59,029 nucleotides of DNA from Porphyromonas sp. (GCA_022772085.1 JALFBN010000008.1:1-59029), one strand, 5' to 3'; shown: positions 1-8,441, numbered from the stretch's first letter. The notes: a model not told the origin generated them from the sequence alone. Numbers and translations: made by a program.

Positions 1-1
1 C

Positions 2-529
2 CTAAATGTCTTAAGGAAGCTGGCCTTGGGGATCGTTAAGGCTCAGAAAGACAAGCACTCTGTGAAGAAGAGAATGTTTAAGGCGGCGATGAATCCAGAA
101 TACCTCAGAAAGCTTCTCAGAATTTGATGCGGTTGCCCTGCACTTGATCCTAAGCAAACCAACAAGGCTTACCTCGCAGGTAGACTATTTGCTCTATTTG
201 AAGACATTCAACGACTTGCTCTTGGACAAAAGCTAAACAGAACTATTCGGGACTCCTATTACGGTACAGCGTCTAGTACTCCTCGTACCGTATTCGGACG
301 TCTGGATACTCTGTCAAAGGTACATTTATCCAAGCTGAGAAAAGAAAAACAAGCTATAGCTTTCATCAGAGAGAAACAGTTAGAGGAGGTTTACGACCTA
401 ATCCCCGGTAGTGAGCCTAAATTGCCAACACACTTTTCGCTAGACGATCAAAGTATCTTTGCGGTTGGTTATCACCATCAACGTGTGGAACTTTGGCGGA
501 AGAAAGAGAAAGAGCCATCAGAAGAGTAA
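2..529 (+). pseudogene. cas8c: cas8c (csd1), 3' part, interrupted by an in-frame TGA
   Basis: This is the C-terminal part of the large subunit of the type I-C Cascade surveillance complex, which recognises the PAM and target DNA. The gene begins before the window. The frame is open from base 2, meets TGA at 125-127, then stays open in the same frame to TAA at 527-529. The part after the stop carries typical Csd1 C-terminal features: a segment reading AYLAGRLFALFEDIQ, then SYYGTASSTPRTVFGRL, HLSKLRK and a late QSIFAVGYHHQR. The part before it (FKAAMNPEYLRKLL) also fits the Csd1 region just upstream, so the stop lies inside one protein rather than at a gene boundary. No start codon follows the stop before the conserved block. 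Either the gene is a nonsense pseudogene, the stop is a sequence error, or it is read through. cas7c starts 27 bp downstream. Confidence 0.8.
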
Positions 530-556
530 TTTCAAATAACATTTAACGACATTCAT

Positions 557-1426
557 ATGGAAAAAACAGCAATAAACAACAGATACGACTTCGTTTACCT
601 CTTTGACGTGCACGATGGCAATCCCAATGGGGATCCTGACGCAGGGAATATGCCTCGATTAGACCCTGAGACCGGTCACGGACTTGTAACCGATGTGTGC
701 CTCAAACGCAAGGTACGCAACTATATAGAGATCGTAACAAGTACAGATCCAAAAGATGATGGCACAAACAAGATCTTCATTAAAGAGGGTGCCGTCCTAA
801 ACAATATTATAGCAAAAGAGTACGATGCTACTGGACAGAACACAAAAAGAGCTGCAAGGGCACGCATGTGTGCAAACTACTATGATGTACGCACCTTTGG
901 AGCGGTGATGTCTACAGGAGAAAAAGAGAAAAATGCGGGACAAGTTCGAGGAGCTATTCAACTCACATTCGCCCGTTCAATTACGCCTATAATTACAAGC
1001 GATCATACCATTACACGTATGGCCGTTGCTACAGAAAAGGAAGCCGAAGATCAAAAAGGCGGTAATAGAACAATGGGGAGAAAAGCTACGGTGCCCTATG
1101 CGCTCTATCGTAGTCATGGTTTTATATCTCCTCATTTAGCCAGTGATACGGGCTTCAGCGAAGAGGATCTTGAACTCTTTTGGCAAGCATTAGAGGGTAT
1201 GTTTGACTTCGATCACTCGGCAGCTCGTGGACTTATGGCTGCAAGACGTTTGATCATCTTCAAACACAATTCAGCTCTAGGCAATGCACCTGCACATAAA
1301 CTTCTTGAGTGTGTACAAGTAAAACAACATGACCATTCCACTCCGGCTCGCTGTTTCGAGGACTTTGAGATCGTGATAGACCGAGACAAATTACCTCAAG
1401 GCGTTGAACTTATCGAAAGAATCTAA
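557..1426 (+). CDS. cas7c: Cas7c (Csd2), type I-C Cascade backbone subunit
   Basis: Cas7 family RAMP protein of 289 residues that coats the crRNA spacer as the helical backbone of type I-C Cascade. The N-terminus has the Csd2 signature: [21 protein letters not shown], then a conserved [15 protein letters not shown]. The middle contains [15 protein letters not shown], and [17 protein letters not shown] lies before the C-terminal third, all as in the family, whose usual length is 280-300 residues. It lies 27 bp after cas8c and 10 bp before the likely cas4 start, so it is surely cotranscribed with both. The gene is intact; the interrupted partner cas8c makes a working Cascade doubtful. Confidence 0.95.
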   Translation: MEKTAINNRYDFVYLFDVHDGNPNGDPDAGNMPRLDPETGHGLVTDVCLKRKVRNYIEIVTSTDPKDDGTNKIFIKEGAVLNNIIAKEYDATGQNTKRAARARMCANYYDVRTFGAVMSTGEKEKNAGQVRGAIQLTFARSITPIITSDHTITRMAVATEKEAEDQKGGNRTMGRKATVPYALYRSHGFISPHLASDTGFSEEDLELFWQALEGMFDFDHSAARGLMAARRLIIFKHNSALGNAPAHKLLECVQVKQHDHSTPARCFEDFEIVIDRDKLPQGVELIERI

Positions 1427-1436
1427 CGAGATTCGC

Positions 1437-2111
1437 ATGTCCACAATGCGCTATACGGAAGACGAAATGCTGATGCTTTCTGGTATTCAGCACTTCGCCT
1501 TTTGTCCTCGTCAGTGGTGGTTAATCCACGTGGATCAAGTATGGGCAGAGAATCGTCTCACGGCTCTAGGACAACAGATGCATCAGCGTGTCAATGATCC
1601 CGATCAAAGTGAACGTCGTGGTTCGATCATAACTCTTCGAGCGATATCGATTTCGTCCACCTCTCTCGGTATCTACGGTGTGGCAGATGCGGTCGAACTT
1701 CGAGGATCTTCATCTGAAGAGGGATTTGTACATCCGCGCTACCCCGGACATTGGGATCTCATCCCCGTAGAATATAAAAGGGGAACTCCCAAGCAATACA
1801 CAAAAGCTGATCAGCTGCAGCTCTGTGCAGAGGCAATCTGTTTGGAAGAGATGTATGGAGTAAATATCCCATTTGGGTATCTCTTTTATGGAGAAATTAG
1901 ACATCGATCAAAAGTAGTATTGACCTCAGAACTCCGAGCAGAAACGGAACAAATTACAGATCAAATGCACAAATATTTGTCCCAAGGAAAGACCATTGCT
2001 CCCAATCCGATTCCGGGGTGTCGCAAGTGCTCCCTTCTAGATTTGTGTCTTCCTTTGGTGATGCAACGCCCCTCCGTCTCCGATTATTACAAAAAACACA
2101 AAATCTTCTAG
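1437..2111 (+). CDS. cas4: Cas4, RecB-like exonuclease of type I-C adaptation
   Basis: Cas4 is an Fe-S cluster nuclease that trims prespacers and fixes PAM orientation together with Cas1-Cas2. With the ATG at 1437 the protein has 224 residues. It shows an N-terminal cysteine (C23 in HFAFCPRQWW), the nuclease motif PVEYKRG around residues 110-115, and the C-terminal cysteine triplet C195, C198 and C204 (PGCRKCSLLDLC), which together bind the 4Fe-4S cluster. A TTG further upstream in frame overlaps cas7c and is less likely; a second ATG at 1446 is an alternative start. cas1 begins 10 bp downstream. Confidence 0.93.
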   Translation: MSTMRYTEDEMLMLSGIQHFAFCPRQWWLIHVDQVWAENRLTALGQQMHQRVNDPDQSERRGSIITLRAISISSTSLGIYGVADAVELRGSSSEEGFVHPRYPGHWDLIPVEYKRGTPKQYTKADQLQLCAEAICLEEMYGVNIPFGYLFYGEIRHRSKVVLTSELRAETEQITDQMHKYLSQGKTIAPNPIPGCRKCSLLDLCLPLVMQRPSVSDYYKKHKIF

Positions 2112-2121
2112 GGATAATCTC

Positions 2122-3150
2122 ATGCGCAAACTACTCAATACCCTTTACGTTTTAAGCCCCAATGCCTACCTACAAAAAGATGGAGAAAATGTAGTAGTAC
2201 GCATTGATGACCAAGAGAGTTTTCGCATCCCAATCATCAATCTAGAGGCAATTATCAGCTTCTCGTACCTGGGGGCTTCTCCGGGGTTGATGGGGTTATG
2301 TACCCGTCATGGAGTCAGTCTCTCATTTCACACCCCTCGAGGACAGTACATTGGGAGCCTTGAGGGAGAGTTTCGTGGCAATGTATTACTCAGACGCACT
2401 CAGTTTCGATACGCTGATGATGAAGCGATGTCTACCTACTATGCTGCAGCATTCATTGCGGGGAAGATTGCAAACCAACGATCAGTTTTGGCACGATTTC
2501 TGCGAGACCATCATCCAGAGGAAAACGTTTCCACCCAAATCCAAGAAGTTGTCAATCAGCTCAAAATACTCATCCAAACACTTTCTCGACGTAGCTCAAG
2601 AGCAGAAGTCATGGGTGTAGAGGGGACTGCTGCACAGCTCTATTTCGGAGTATTTCGACACTTGATTCTCAACAAAGATTTTCCATTTGGAGGGAGAAGT
2701 AAATGCCCTCCAAGAGATGCCATAAATACACTTCTGTCGCTATTCTATACCTTGCTCTCCCACGATATCCGCTCCGCACTCAACTCAGTAGGCCTCGATC
2801 CTTATGTAGGATTTTTACACACTGACCGACCAGGACGTCCTAGCCTTGCATTAGATTTAATGGAAGAGTTAAGAGCCTACATGGTAGATCGCTTTGTCTT
2901 GTCCATTGTTAATAAAAGACAGGTTCGCCCATCGGATTTCGTAGAATATGGAGAAGAGAGCATCAGACTAAAGGACGAAGCTCGCAAAGACCTCATTAGC
3001 CTCTGGAAAAAGCGCAAGAAAGAAGAACTAACCCATCCCTACCTTGGAGAACGTATTCCACTCGGATTGCTTCCATATACACAAGCAATGTTATTAGCTC
3101 GAGCTATTCGTGGAGAATTAGAAGATTATCCGGTATTTCTTATTCAATAG
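2122..3150 (+). CDS. cas1: Cas1, CRISPR integrase (type I-C)
   Basis: Metal-dependent integrase that inserts new spacers at the leader end of the array as a Cas1-Cas2 complex. The length of 342 residues is normal for the I-C subtype. The three expected active-site residues can be seen: E167 in VMGVEGTAAQLYF, H233 in VGFLHTDRPGRPSLALDL, and an acidic residue at E248 in the following LMEELR. The N-terminal beta domain and the all-helical catalytic domain are both present, with no frameshift. It lies 10 bp after cas4 and 9 bp before cas2, so the adaptation module is compact and intact, unlike cas8c. Confidence 0.97.
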   Translation: MRKLLNTLYVLSPNAYLQKDGENVVVRIDDQESFRIPIINLEAIISFSYLGASPGLMGLCTRHGVSLSFHTPRGQYIGSLEGEFRGNVLLRRTQFRYADDEAMSTYYAAAFIAGKIANQRSVLARFLRDHHPEENVSTQIQEVVNQLKILIQTLSRRSSRAEVMGVEGTAAQLYFGVFRHLILNKDFPFGGRSKCPPRDAINTLLSLFYTLLSHDIRSALNSVGLDPYVGFLHTDRPGRPSLALDLMEELRAYMVDRFVLSIVNKRQVRPSDFVEYGEESIRLKDEARKDLISLWKKRKKEELTHPYLGERIPLGLLPYTQAMLLARAIRGELEDYPVFLIQ

Positions 3151-3159
3151 CACTACATC

Positions 3160-3450
3160 ATGTATATATTGGTAACTTATGATGTCCAAACGTCAAATCC
3201 TCAAGGAGCAAAACGCCTTAGAAAAGTAGCTCGTATTTGTAAGAATTACGGACAACGGGTACAGAATTCCGTTTTTGAGTGCCTTGTAACTCCGGCTCAA
3301 ATGGTCGCTTTAGAACAAGAATTAACCTCTTGCATAGATCACACTTCTGATAGTTTGCGTGTTTATCAATTGGGTTCGAACTACCAACGTAACATTAAGA
3401 TGATTGGTAAAGAGACCTCTTTCGATATTGAGGGAGAATTGTTAGTATAG
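3160..3450 (+). CDS. cas2: Cas2, CRISPR adaptation protein
   Basis: Small ferredoxin-fold protein of 96 residues that forms the core dimer of the Cas1-Cas2 integrase. It begins MYILVTYDVQTSNPQGAKRLRKVARICKNYG, with the conserved YDV strand, followed by RVQNSVFECLVT. Both are standard for I-C Cas2. It is the last cas gene. The CRISPR leader follows directly and the first repeat starts 170 bp downstream on the same strand. Confidence 0.97.
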   Translation: MYILVTYDVQTSNPQGAKRLRKVARICKNYGQRVQNSVFECLVTPAQMVALEQELTSCIDHTSDSLRVYQLGSNYQRNIKMIGKETSFDIEGELLV

Positions 3451-3557
3451 CAACCGCGAACCCAATGTTATCAGCAAAATCCCCTATTATTCGCAACACT
3501 TGATCCTCAGATTTATAGCACTCTAGCGATTGAGATTCTACGGAGTGTTTTTTATAT

Positions 3558-3566
3558 TACCTTTGC
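3558..3566 (+). promoter_or_regulatory. -7 box in the CRISPR leader
   Basis: TACCTTTGC matches the Bacteroidota -7 consensus TAnnTTTG. It sits in the 170-bp AT-rich leader between cas2 and the first repeat. Transcription would start near 3573, about 48 nt before the first repeat, and run in the orientation that gives crRNAs with a 5' ATTGAAAC tag. No good -33 TTTG is seen at the usual distance. Confidence 0.5.
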
Positions 3567-3620
3567 ACTCGCGAAAATGAGGATACAGAACCTTCTTTTA
3601 TCGAGCCTATGATCGCCGCA

Positions 3621-3908
3621 GTCGCACCCTTCACGGGTGCGTGAATTGAAACAGCAGACAAAGCCTGAGGCAGGCGAGCAATAATACGTCGCACCCTTCA
3701 CGGGTGCGTGAATTGAAACGCGAATAGTGACCGTATTATCCTCCATACTTTGGTTGTCGCACCCTTCACGGGTGCGTGAATTGAAACTCTAATGTTGTAT
3801 GGTGAAGAATCGGTTACAATCGTCGCACCCTTCACGGGTGCGCGAATTGAAACAGTGACAATCTTAAACGAGAGCTGGCGGAAGCAGAGTCGCAGCGTGA
3901 ATTGAAGT
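3621..3908 (+). CRISPR. Type I-C CRISPR array, four spacers, degenerate distal repeat
   Basis: Three identical 32-bp repeats (GTCGCACCCTTCACGGGTGC followed by GTGAATTGAAAC) lie at 3621-3652, 3688-3719 and 3756-3787. A fourth at 3822-3853 has one change (T to C in GCGTG). A fifth at 3889-3908 keeps GTCGCA and GCGTGAATTGAA but lacks exactly the central 12 nt that form the hairpin. Spacers are 35, 36, 34 and 35 bp. The palindromic core and the ATTGAAAC end are typical of type I-C, matching the cas genes upstream. The leader is on the cas2 side, so degeneration is at the old, leader-distal end, as expected. Confidence 0.96.
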
Positions 3909-3923
3909 TTAATGAAGGTATTA

Positions 3924-3954
3924 GTTGATCCCTTCACAGGAGTTCGAGGTAAAC
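3924..3954 (+). repeat. Possible further decayed CRISPR repeat
   Basis: This 31-nt stretch (GTTGATCCCTTCACAGGAGT then TCGAGGTAAAC) matches the array repeat at roughly two thirds of positions, including CCCTTCAC in the stem and the AAAC end. It is only 15 nt from the truncated fifth repeat, so a spacer would have shrunk. It may instead be chance, because it also lies in a short open frame starting at 3912. Confidence 0.35.
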
Positions 3955-4248
3955 GGCCTTTGAACGAAGCTTATAACTATCGGTACACTGTATATATTCG
4001 GAGAAAAGGTGATCGAAAAAACTAATAATGGTCAGCTCTACAACATGATTAAAGAAATGTTTCTTGAGAGAAACCTCTTTCTTAGTGTGGACCGAAAGGA
4101 CTACGACTTCTTAGCACACCTAAATAGATGCATCTCCCCGCTGTGAACTTTCCGAAAAAGAGGCGAATACATCGACAAATCCTTCGCATACGATTAGGCT
4201 CATGAGGAGGAACAATTGATATTTTAGATGCGTCATCGCCACAACAAG
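3955..4248 (+). other. Gene-poor stretch with short open frames, possible relics
   Basis: No complete gene is recognised here. One short frame runs from ATG 3912 for 37 codons (MKVLVDPFTGVRGKRPLNEA at its start). In another frame an open stretch without a start reads ...NMIKEMFLERNLFLSVDRKD... and stops near 4146. The composition looks protein-like but no family is recognised. They may be remains of genes once next to the array. Confidence 0.25.
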
Positions 4249-4283
4249 ATCCCCCTATACCCATAAATCATAGGGGGATTTTT
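4249..4283 (+). terminator. Rho-independent terminator
   Basis: A perfect 10-bp stem, ATCCCCCTAT paired with ATAGGGGGAT around an 11-nt loop, is followed by TTTTT. The T-run is on the plus strand, so it would end transcripts coming from the CRISPR array or the relics after it. Confidence 0.75.
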
Positions 4284-4477
4284 CATTCTCTAAACGAGAG
4301 CAAAGGCTTAATGAGAGTCTGCATCATAATGAATATGCCTCCGTCATGCAAAATCTCCTCAGGAAGAGTATCAAAAACCAAATCACTATACAAGTAAAAA
4401 GAGGCCTGGAACGATGTTTCAGAGGAGGAATCCTTCCTAAAAAGATCTATTGCATCACATTCTGCAATCCTTGTATT
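4283..4477 (-). pseudogene. Open frame without a start, possible gene remnant
   Basis: On the minus strand a frame is open for 64 codons before TGA at 4285-4283 and is bounded upstream by another TGA at 4480-4478. It has no ATG near its beginning. The translated stretch, including the pieces DAIDLFRKDSSSE, FYLYSDLVFDTLPEEILHDG and MMQTLIKPLL, has balanced protein-like composition. No family is recognised. A truncated gene remnant is possible; chance is not excluded. Confidence 0.22.
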
Positions 4478-4519
4478 TCAGTTTAGGGATAAGCCCCTAT
4501 CCAAAGACAAATTGATTCG

Positions 4520-4528
4520 TATCTTTGT
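4520..4528 (+). promoter_or_regulatory. -7 box upstream of the fucosidase gene
   Basis: TATCTTTGT matches TAnnTTTG, 47 bp before the ATG at 4576. No clear -33 box at the usual spacing. Confidence 0.5.
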
Positions 4529-4575
4529 CTTCGTAAAAAAGAGTAATACGGACCCTCTTCTCACAAAACCTCGAT

Positions 4576-6633
4576 ATGACAATGCGTAGAACGATTAGCC
4601 TTCTCCTACTTGGACTTTTGTCTCTCACCAACGCTTGGGCAGATTGGCAAGGAGACAAATACTCCCTATTCATCCATTACGGACTCTACTCCATAGCCGG
4701 AGGAGTCTGGAACAATCAGCCCGTAAAGAGTGGCTATTCGGAGCAGATCCTCACCTTTGGAGTGGGCTTTGCTGATGAATATGAAGCACTCACGGAGCAG
4801 TTCGATACTCGTCATTTTTCGGCACAAGATCTCGTACAACTGGCACTAGATGGCGGTATGCGCTCCATCATCATCACGAGCAAACATCACGATGGATTCT
4901 GCCTTTGGCGCACCGCGACAACCTCCTACAATGTCTATGATGCCACACCGGCCCGTCGCGATCTCATTGCCGAATTAGCTTCCGAATGTCATCGTAAAGG
5001 ATTAGGATTCGGCATTTACTTCTCACTCATTGACTGGCACTATCCCTACGCCATGCCCTTTACCTCACATAATGCAGACCCTATCACACCCCTGCACCAC
5101 GAGTACAATAAGCAACAAATCCGAGAGCTACTCACACAATACGGTGCCATAGACGAACTTTGGTTCGACATGGGATCAATGCAAAAGGAGCAGAGCGAAG
5201 AGATGTATCGCCTTGTACACCAACTGCAACCACACTGTATGGTTAGTGGTCGGTTGGGGAATGACTTCTCGGACTTCTCCGTAATGGCGGACAATGAATA
5301 TCCCGACTACACTATGGCTATGCCCTGGCAAACCGCAGCCTCTATATTCCCCGAAACGTGGGGCTATCGTTCTTGGCAAGAACGTGGCAAAGTGCAGGAT
5401 AAAGTCAAAGAGAAGCTGCAAGCTCTCCTACGAGTCGTCTCACAAGGGGGTAAGTATTTGCTCAACATCGGCCCCATGGGTAGCGGAGCCATTGTGGACT
5501 TCGAGAGCCAAGTCCTGCGTCAAATAGGGGCATGGATTGAACCTGTCAAGCAGGCAATATATGATACAAAACCTGCTCCTTGGGCAACGCAAGAAGGCTA
5601 TCCCCTTGCTACCCTATCACCTGACGAACGTACGATCTACCTCTTCATCCCCTCCACCGCAGGCTCCCAGTCCGTTGTCCTGCCTCCCATTCAAAATAAT
5701 ATAATCCGTATCGAATCACTTTACGGAGGGAGCAATCTATCAAGACTTCATCCTCGAGGTAAAGAGATCCATCTCATCATGCAGGATCCTGAACCCAATA
5801 ACCTATACAACGTCTTCGCTCTACACCTCGACTCACCGCTCTCCATCGCCATACCTCAACTCAAAGAAAAGAACCTTAATCCGATCAATGCCAATCCGCT
5901 TTTTACTCACTCCCAAATTGATTACTACACAGGATTCAAAAGCATTGTAGGGTATCAGTGGCATCCTGCACATTGGAGCAAAAAGGCAACCTTGACCTTT
6001 ACCGCTCAGGAGCGAGGTCGGGAGATCGGACTTCTTACCGATCAATCATCAACGACCTTGACCCTCACACCTCAAGACTCTTCGCTTTACACAACGCCCC
6101 TTCGGGCAATTCATTGGGATCGATTGTACACAGCACAAGGGCGGGGACGCTTTGGGGTCATTCCGCAAGAGCTATTCCAAGATAGTTGCTCCCGCTGGAG
6201 AGAGTCCCCAATGCACTTCACCCTTAAAGAAAGAGTATCACAAGGTACAGCTCGCTACCTCTGCTACACCCTCACTTTAGACGAAGATTTGGATCTTCCC
6301 CTCGCAGTCACTTTTTCGGAAGGAATGCTCTGCTTCGTCGATCAAAAGCCTCTAGCCGGAGCGATCTACCGCCCCACCAACCAAGAAACACCTCATCAGA
6401 AAATTCTACGAATACCTCTCAAAAAGGGGAAACACACCCTTCTTTTGAAGTTTTATAATCGAGAGAGTCGCACACTCCATGGCAGTATCATCCCACTCTC
6501 CACGCTTCGTCTCTATCATCAGACAGTTCAGCTCCCCACAAAGTCGACCTCTCATCTTCTCCAAATCACAAAAAAAATAGCCCCCCCTCTAGCCTTTCCT
6601 GCCCATCTCTACGGTTTAAGCCTTGAGATCTAG
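4576..6633 (+). CDS. GH29 alpha-L-fucosidase, secreted
   Basis: Hydrolyses terminal alpha-L-fucose from host-type glycans such as mucins. The 685-residue protein starts with a signal peptide (about residues 1-22, ending NAWA before DWQGDKY). The GH29 (beta/alpha)8 domain spans roughly residues 23-340, with HHDGF at 104-108 and the nucleophile D198 in ELWFDMG (usually LWFDG in the family), then a conserved YLLNIGPMGSG near 295. A beta-sandwich domain follows to about 430. The last 250 residues are an extra region, possibly carbohydrate-binding, that is not in minimal GH29 enzymes. A second ATG two codons in (4582) could be the start. The gene stands alone with its own promoter. No T9SS sorting domain is seen, so the periplasm is the likely site. 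Confidence 0.9.
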   Translation: MTMRRTISLLLLGLLSLTNAWADWQGDKYSLFIHYGLYSIAGGVWNNQPVKSGYSEQILTFGVGFADEYEALTEQFDTRHFSAQDLVQLALDGGMRSIIITSKHHDGFCLWRTATTSYNVYDATPARRDLIAELASECHRKGLGFGIYFSLIDWHYPYAMPFTSHNADPITPLHHEYNKQQIRELLTQYGAIDELWFDMGSMQKEQSEEMYRLVHQLQPHCMVSGRLGNDFSDFSVMADNEYPDYTMAMPWQTAASIFPETWGYRSWQERGKVQDKVKEKLQALLRVVSQGGKYLLNIGPMGSGAIVDFESQVLRQIGAWIEPVKQAIYDTKPAPWATQEGYPLATLSPDERTIYLFIPSTAGSQSVVLPPIQNNIIRIESLYGGSNLSRLHPRGKEIHLIMQDPEPNNLYNVFALHLDSPLSIAIPQLKEKNLNPINANPLFTHSQIDYYTGFKSIVGYQWHPAHWSKKATLTFTAQERGREIGLLTDQSSTTLTLTPQDSSLYTTPLRAIHWDRLYTAQGRGRFGVIPQELFQDSCSRWRESPMHFTLKERVSQGTARYLCYTLTLDEDLDLPLAVTFSEGMLCFVDQKPLAGAIYRPTNQETPHQKILRIPLKKGKHTLLLKFYNRESRTLHGSIIPLSTLRLYHQTVQLPTKSTSHLLQITKKIAPPLAFPAHLYGLSLEI

Positions 6634-6750
6634 AAGCTAAAATGACGAAAAATATCCTGTTTTACGAGCCGTCATTAAGAGATTCTGCAAACTAAGATAT
6701 ACTCTAACATTGGATCGTTATTACGGTAAAAACAGAATCCGATCCTAACA

Positions 6751-6787
6751 AGAAAATCCCCACTCAGGAAAAACCTGAGTGAGGATT
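6751..6787 (-). terminator. Terminator of the ferredoxin gene
   Basis: The inverted repeat CACTCAGG/CCTGAGTG is extended by AATCC/GGATT and is followed by TTTTCTT on the minus strand, 54 bp after the ferredoxin stop. It also faces the end of the fucosidase gene and may act in both directions. Confidence 0.65.
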
Positions 6788-6840
6788 ACTCTCTCTTTCG
6801 TTTGTCGTGGAGAGGGAATCACACCCCCACTTTTTACAGC

Positions 6841-7008
6841 TTATGCTTGAGCGATAGCTTCAGATGGACAAGCAGCAGCGCAAGAACCACAGTCAATGCA
6901 GGTGTCAGCGTCGATCTTGTAGATATCACCTTCAGAAATTGCACTAACGGGGCATTCATTGATGCAGGTACCGCAAGCTACACAATCATTAGAAATTACG
7001 TATGCCAT
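6841..7008 (-). CDS. 2[4Fe-4S] ferredoxin
   Basis: A 55-residue clostridial-type ferredoxin that carries electrons at low potential, for example to or from pyruvate:ferredoxin oxidoreductase. It starts MAYVISNDCVACGTCINECP and ends ACPSEAIAQA. Two CxxCxxCxxxCP motifs are complete: C9, C12, C15, C19 and C37, C40, C43, C47. Each set gives three ligands to one cluster and the last to the other. Length is exactly that of the bacterial two-cluster family. It has its own promoter at 7063-7071 and terminator at 6751-6787, so it is monocistronic. Confidence 0.95.
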   Translation of the reverse strand: MAYVISNDCVACGTCINECPVSAISEGDIYKIDADTCIDCGSCAAACPSEAIAQA

Positions 7009-7062
7009 AATCCTTAACTCTTATTTTATTATTCGTTATTGTTCTGTCTCTCTTTAGACAGT

Positions 7063-7071
7063 GCAAAGATA
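7063..7071 (-). promoter_or_regulatory. -7 box of the ferredoxin gene
   Basis: On the minus strand TATCTTTGC, a full match to the Bacteroidota -7 consensus, lies 54 bp before the ferredoxin ATG. Confidence 0.6.
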
Positions 7072-7205
7072 AGAAATCCTCTTTGAATATACTAACTATT
7101 AGGTAGTACAAATAATTCACCTTGCCAATAACGGCGAGATTAAAACACCGCAATTCTTTGAAAAACAGATATATAAAACAACATAAAAGTGGCGGTTAAA
7201 GAAAT

Positions 7206-8405
7206 CTAAAGATCAAAGAGATCACTAATAATCGTATCTACAAGGAGTATTCCCGTTCTCGTTGCTCGCAAATAGGGGGCATCACTCGCCTTTTCACCCA
7301 CAGCCCAAGGAAGTTGTTCCTGCTCCAGAGAATAGCGCATCGTGGTACCAAGCTCTAATAAGCCCTGCTCTAGATAAGGGCGGCTCCGAGCTATAAGACT
7401 CGCTCTCGTCCTCGTACCATAAATCTCCGAAATCAGTTGAAGATCAATCCCTTTTGAGGTACGGAGAGCAACCATAATCCATTCATTAAGACAATCTTGG
7501 AGGCTCAATTCTTCTCGAAAAACGCTTGGTTTCTGTCCCTCTTGAATGAGTTTGATGTACTGTTTGAGGTTGGCAACATTGGCATACCTACTCTCGGGTA
7601 TATAACTATGAGCCGAAGGACCAAATCCAAGATAGGGTATGCGTTGCCAATAGGATGAATTATGCCGAGAGTGCTTTCCTCTAAAGGCAAAATTAGAGAG
7701 TTCATAATGGTCATATCCTGCTTGAGCCAATGCATCAACCAAATAGTCATAATCTTGCAATGCCTCCTCGTCTGACTGCATAACCACACGCCCTCGGAGA
7801 GCCAATTGGGAGAGGCGTGTTTTTTCTTCATAAGTCAGATTATAAGCGGAGAGATGAGGCAAGTGCAGAGATAATGCTTCAGCGACATTACGCTGCCAAA
7901 CAACCCTGCTTTGAGCCGGAAGTCCGTAGATCAGATCAATACTGATATTATCAATTGAGGCCTCTCTCAGGGTATCAAGGGCTCTGTAGACTTCCTTGGC
8001 GGTATGCCTCCGCCCTAAGAATCGAAGTTCTTCATCCCGAAAACTTTGTACACCAAGGCTTACCCGATTGAACCCCAACGCACGAATAGCTTGTGCATAA
8101 GAGGGAGTAAGATCATCGGGATTGCCTTCCAGAGTCCACTCCGTTGTGGGCGATGTATCCAAATAGGGAGCAACAAAAGAGAGGATTTGCTCCAAAAAGT
8201 GAGGAGATAGCAGCGACGGCGTTCCCCCTCCAAAGTAGAGACTCTCAAAAGGAGCAAGCTGCACCAATTCATCTTGACGCAACTCCAACTCCTGACAGAG
8301 CGACTTCACAAAAACCTCTTGCAGGCTTGGATTCGTTTGAGAATAAAAGGCACAGTAGGCACAACGGCTTTTGCAAAAAGGAATGTGTATATAAAGACCC
8401 GACAT
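7206..8405 (-). CDS. hemW: HemW-type radical SAM protein (heme chaperone)
   Basis: Radical SAM protein of 399 residues of the HemW family, once annotated as coproporphyrinogen III oxidase but now regarded as a heme-trafficking protein. The cluster motif is C11, C15, C18 in PFCKSRCAYCAF. The HemW-specific HNxxYW motif is present as HNSSYW near residue 245, which separates it from true HemN. GGGTPSLL near residue 60 is the SAM-binding loop. It is the last gene of the queA-HMA-panC-GHL10-hemW row, 36 bp after the preceding gene. Given the heme operon nearby, a role in handling imported heme is an inference. Confidence 0.9.
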   Translation of the reverse strand: MSGLYIHIPFCKSRCAYCAFYSQTNPSLQEVFVKSLCQELELRQDELVQLAPFESLYFGGGTPSLLSPHFLEQILSFVAPYLDTSPTTEWTLEGNPDDLTPSYAQAIRALGFNRVSLGVQSFRDEELRFLGRRHTAKEVYRALDTLREASIDNISIDLIYGLPAQSRVVWQRNVAEALSLHLPHLSAYNLTYEEKTRLSQLALRGRVVMQSDEEALQDYDYLVDALAQAGYDHYELSNFAFRGKHSRHNSSYWQRIPYLGFGPSAHSYIPESRYANVANLKQYIKLIQEGQKPSVFREELSLQDCLNEWIMVALRTSKGIDLQLISEIYGTRTRASLIARSRPYLEQGLLELGTTMRYSLEQEQLPWAVGEKASDAPYLRATRTGILLVDTIISDLFDL

Positions 8406-8441
8406 TGCCGTATATGCCCCTCGTTCTTATTTGTGCTCTCC

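Noticed and set aside
1404-1436. Longer cas4 start at a TTG
   Set aside because: It overlaps cas7c by 23 bp; an ATG at 1437 gives the expected Cas4 N-terminus.
3552-3937. Two minus-strand open frames of 64 and 79 codons across the CRISPR array
   Set aside because: Their sequence is made of the translated repeat (FNSRTREGC, VSIHAPVKGAT) and spacers, so they are artefacts of the array.
6802-7017. Plus-strand open frame of 71 codons
   Set aside because: It is antisense to the 55-residue ferredoxin, whose eight cysteines in perfect spacing show the coding strand.
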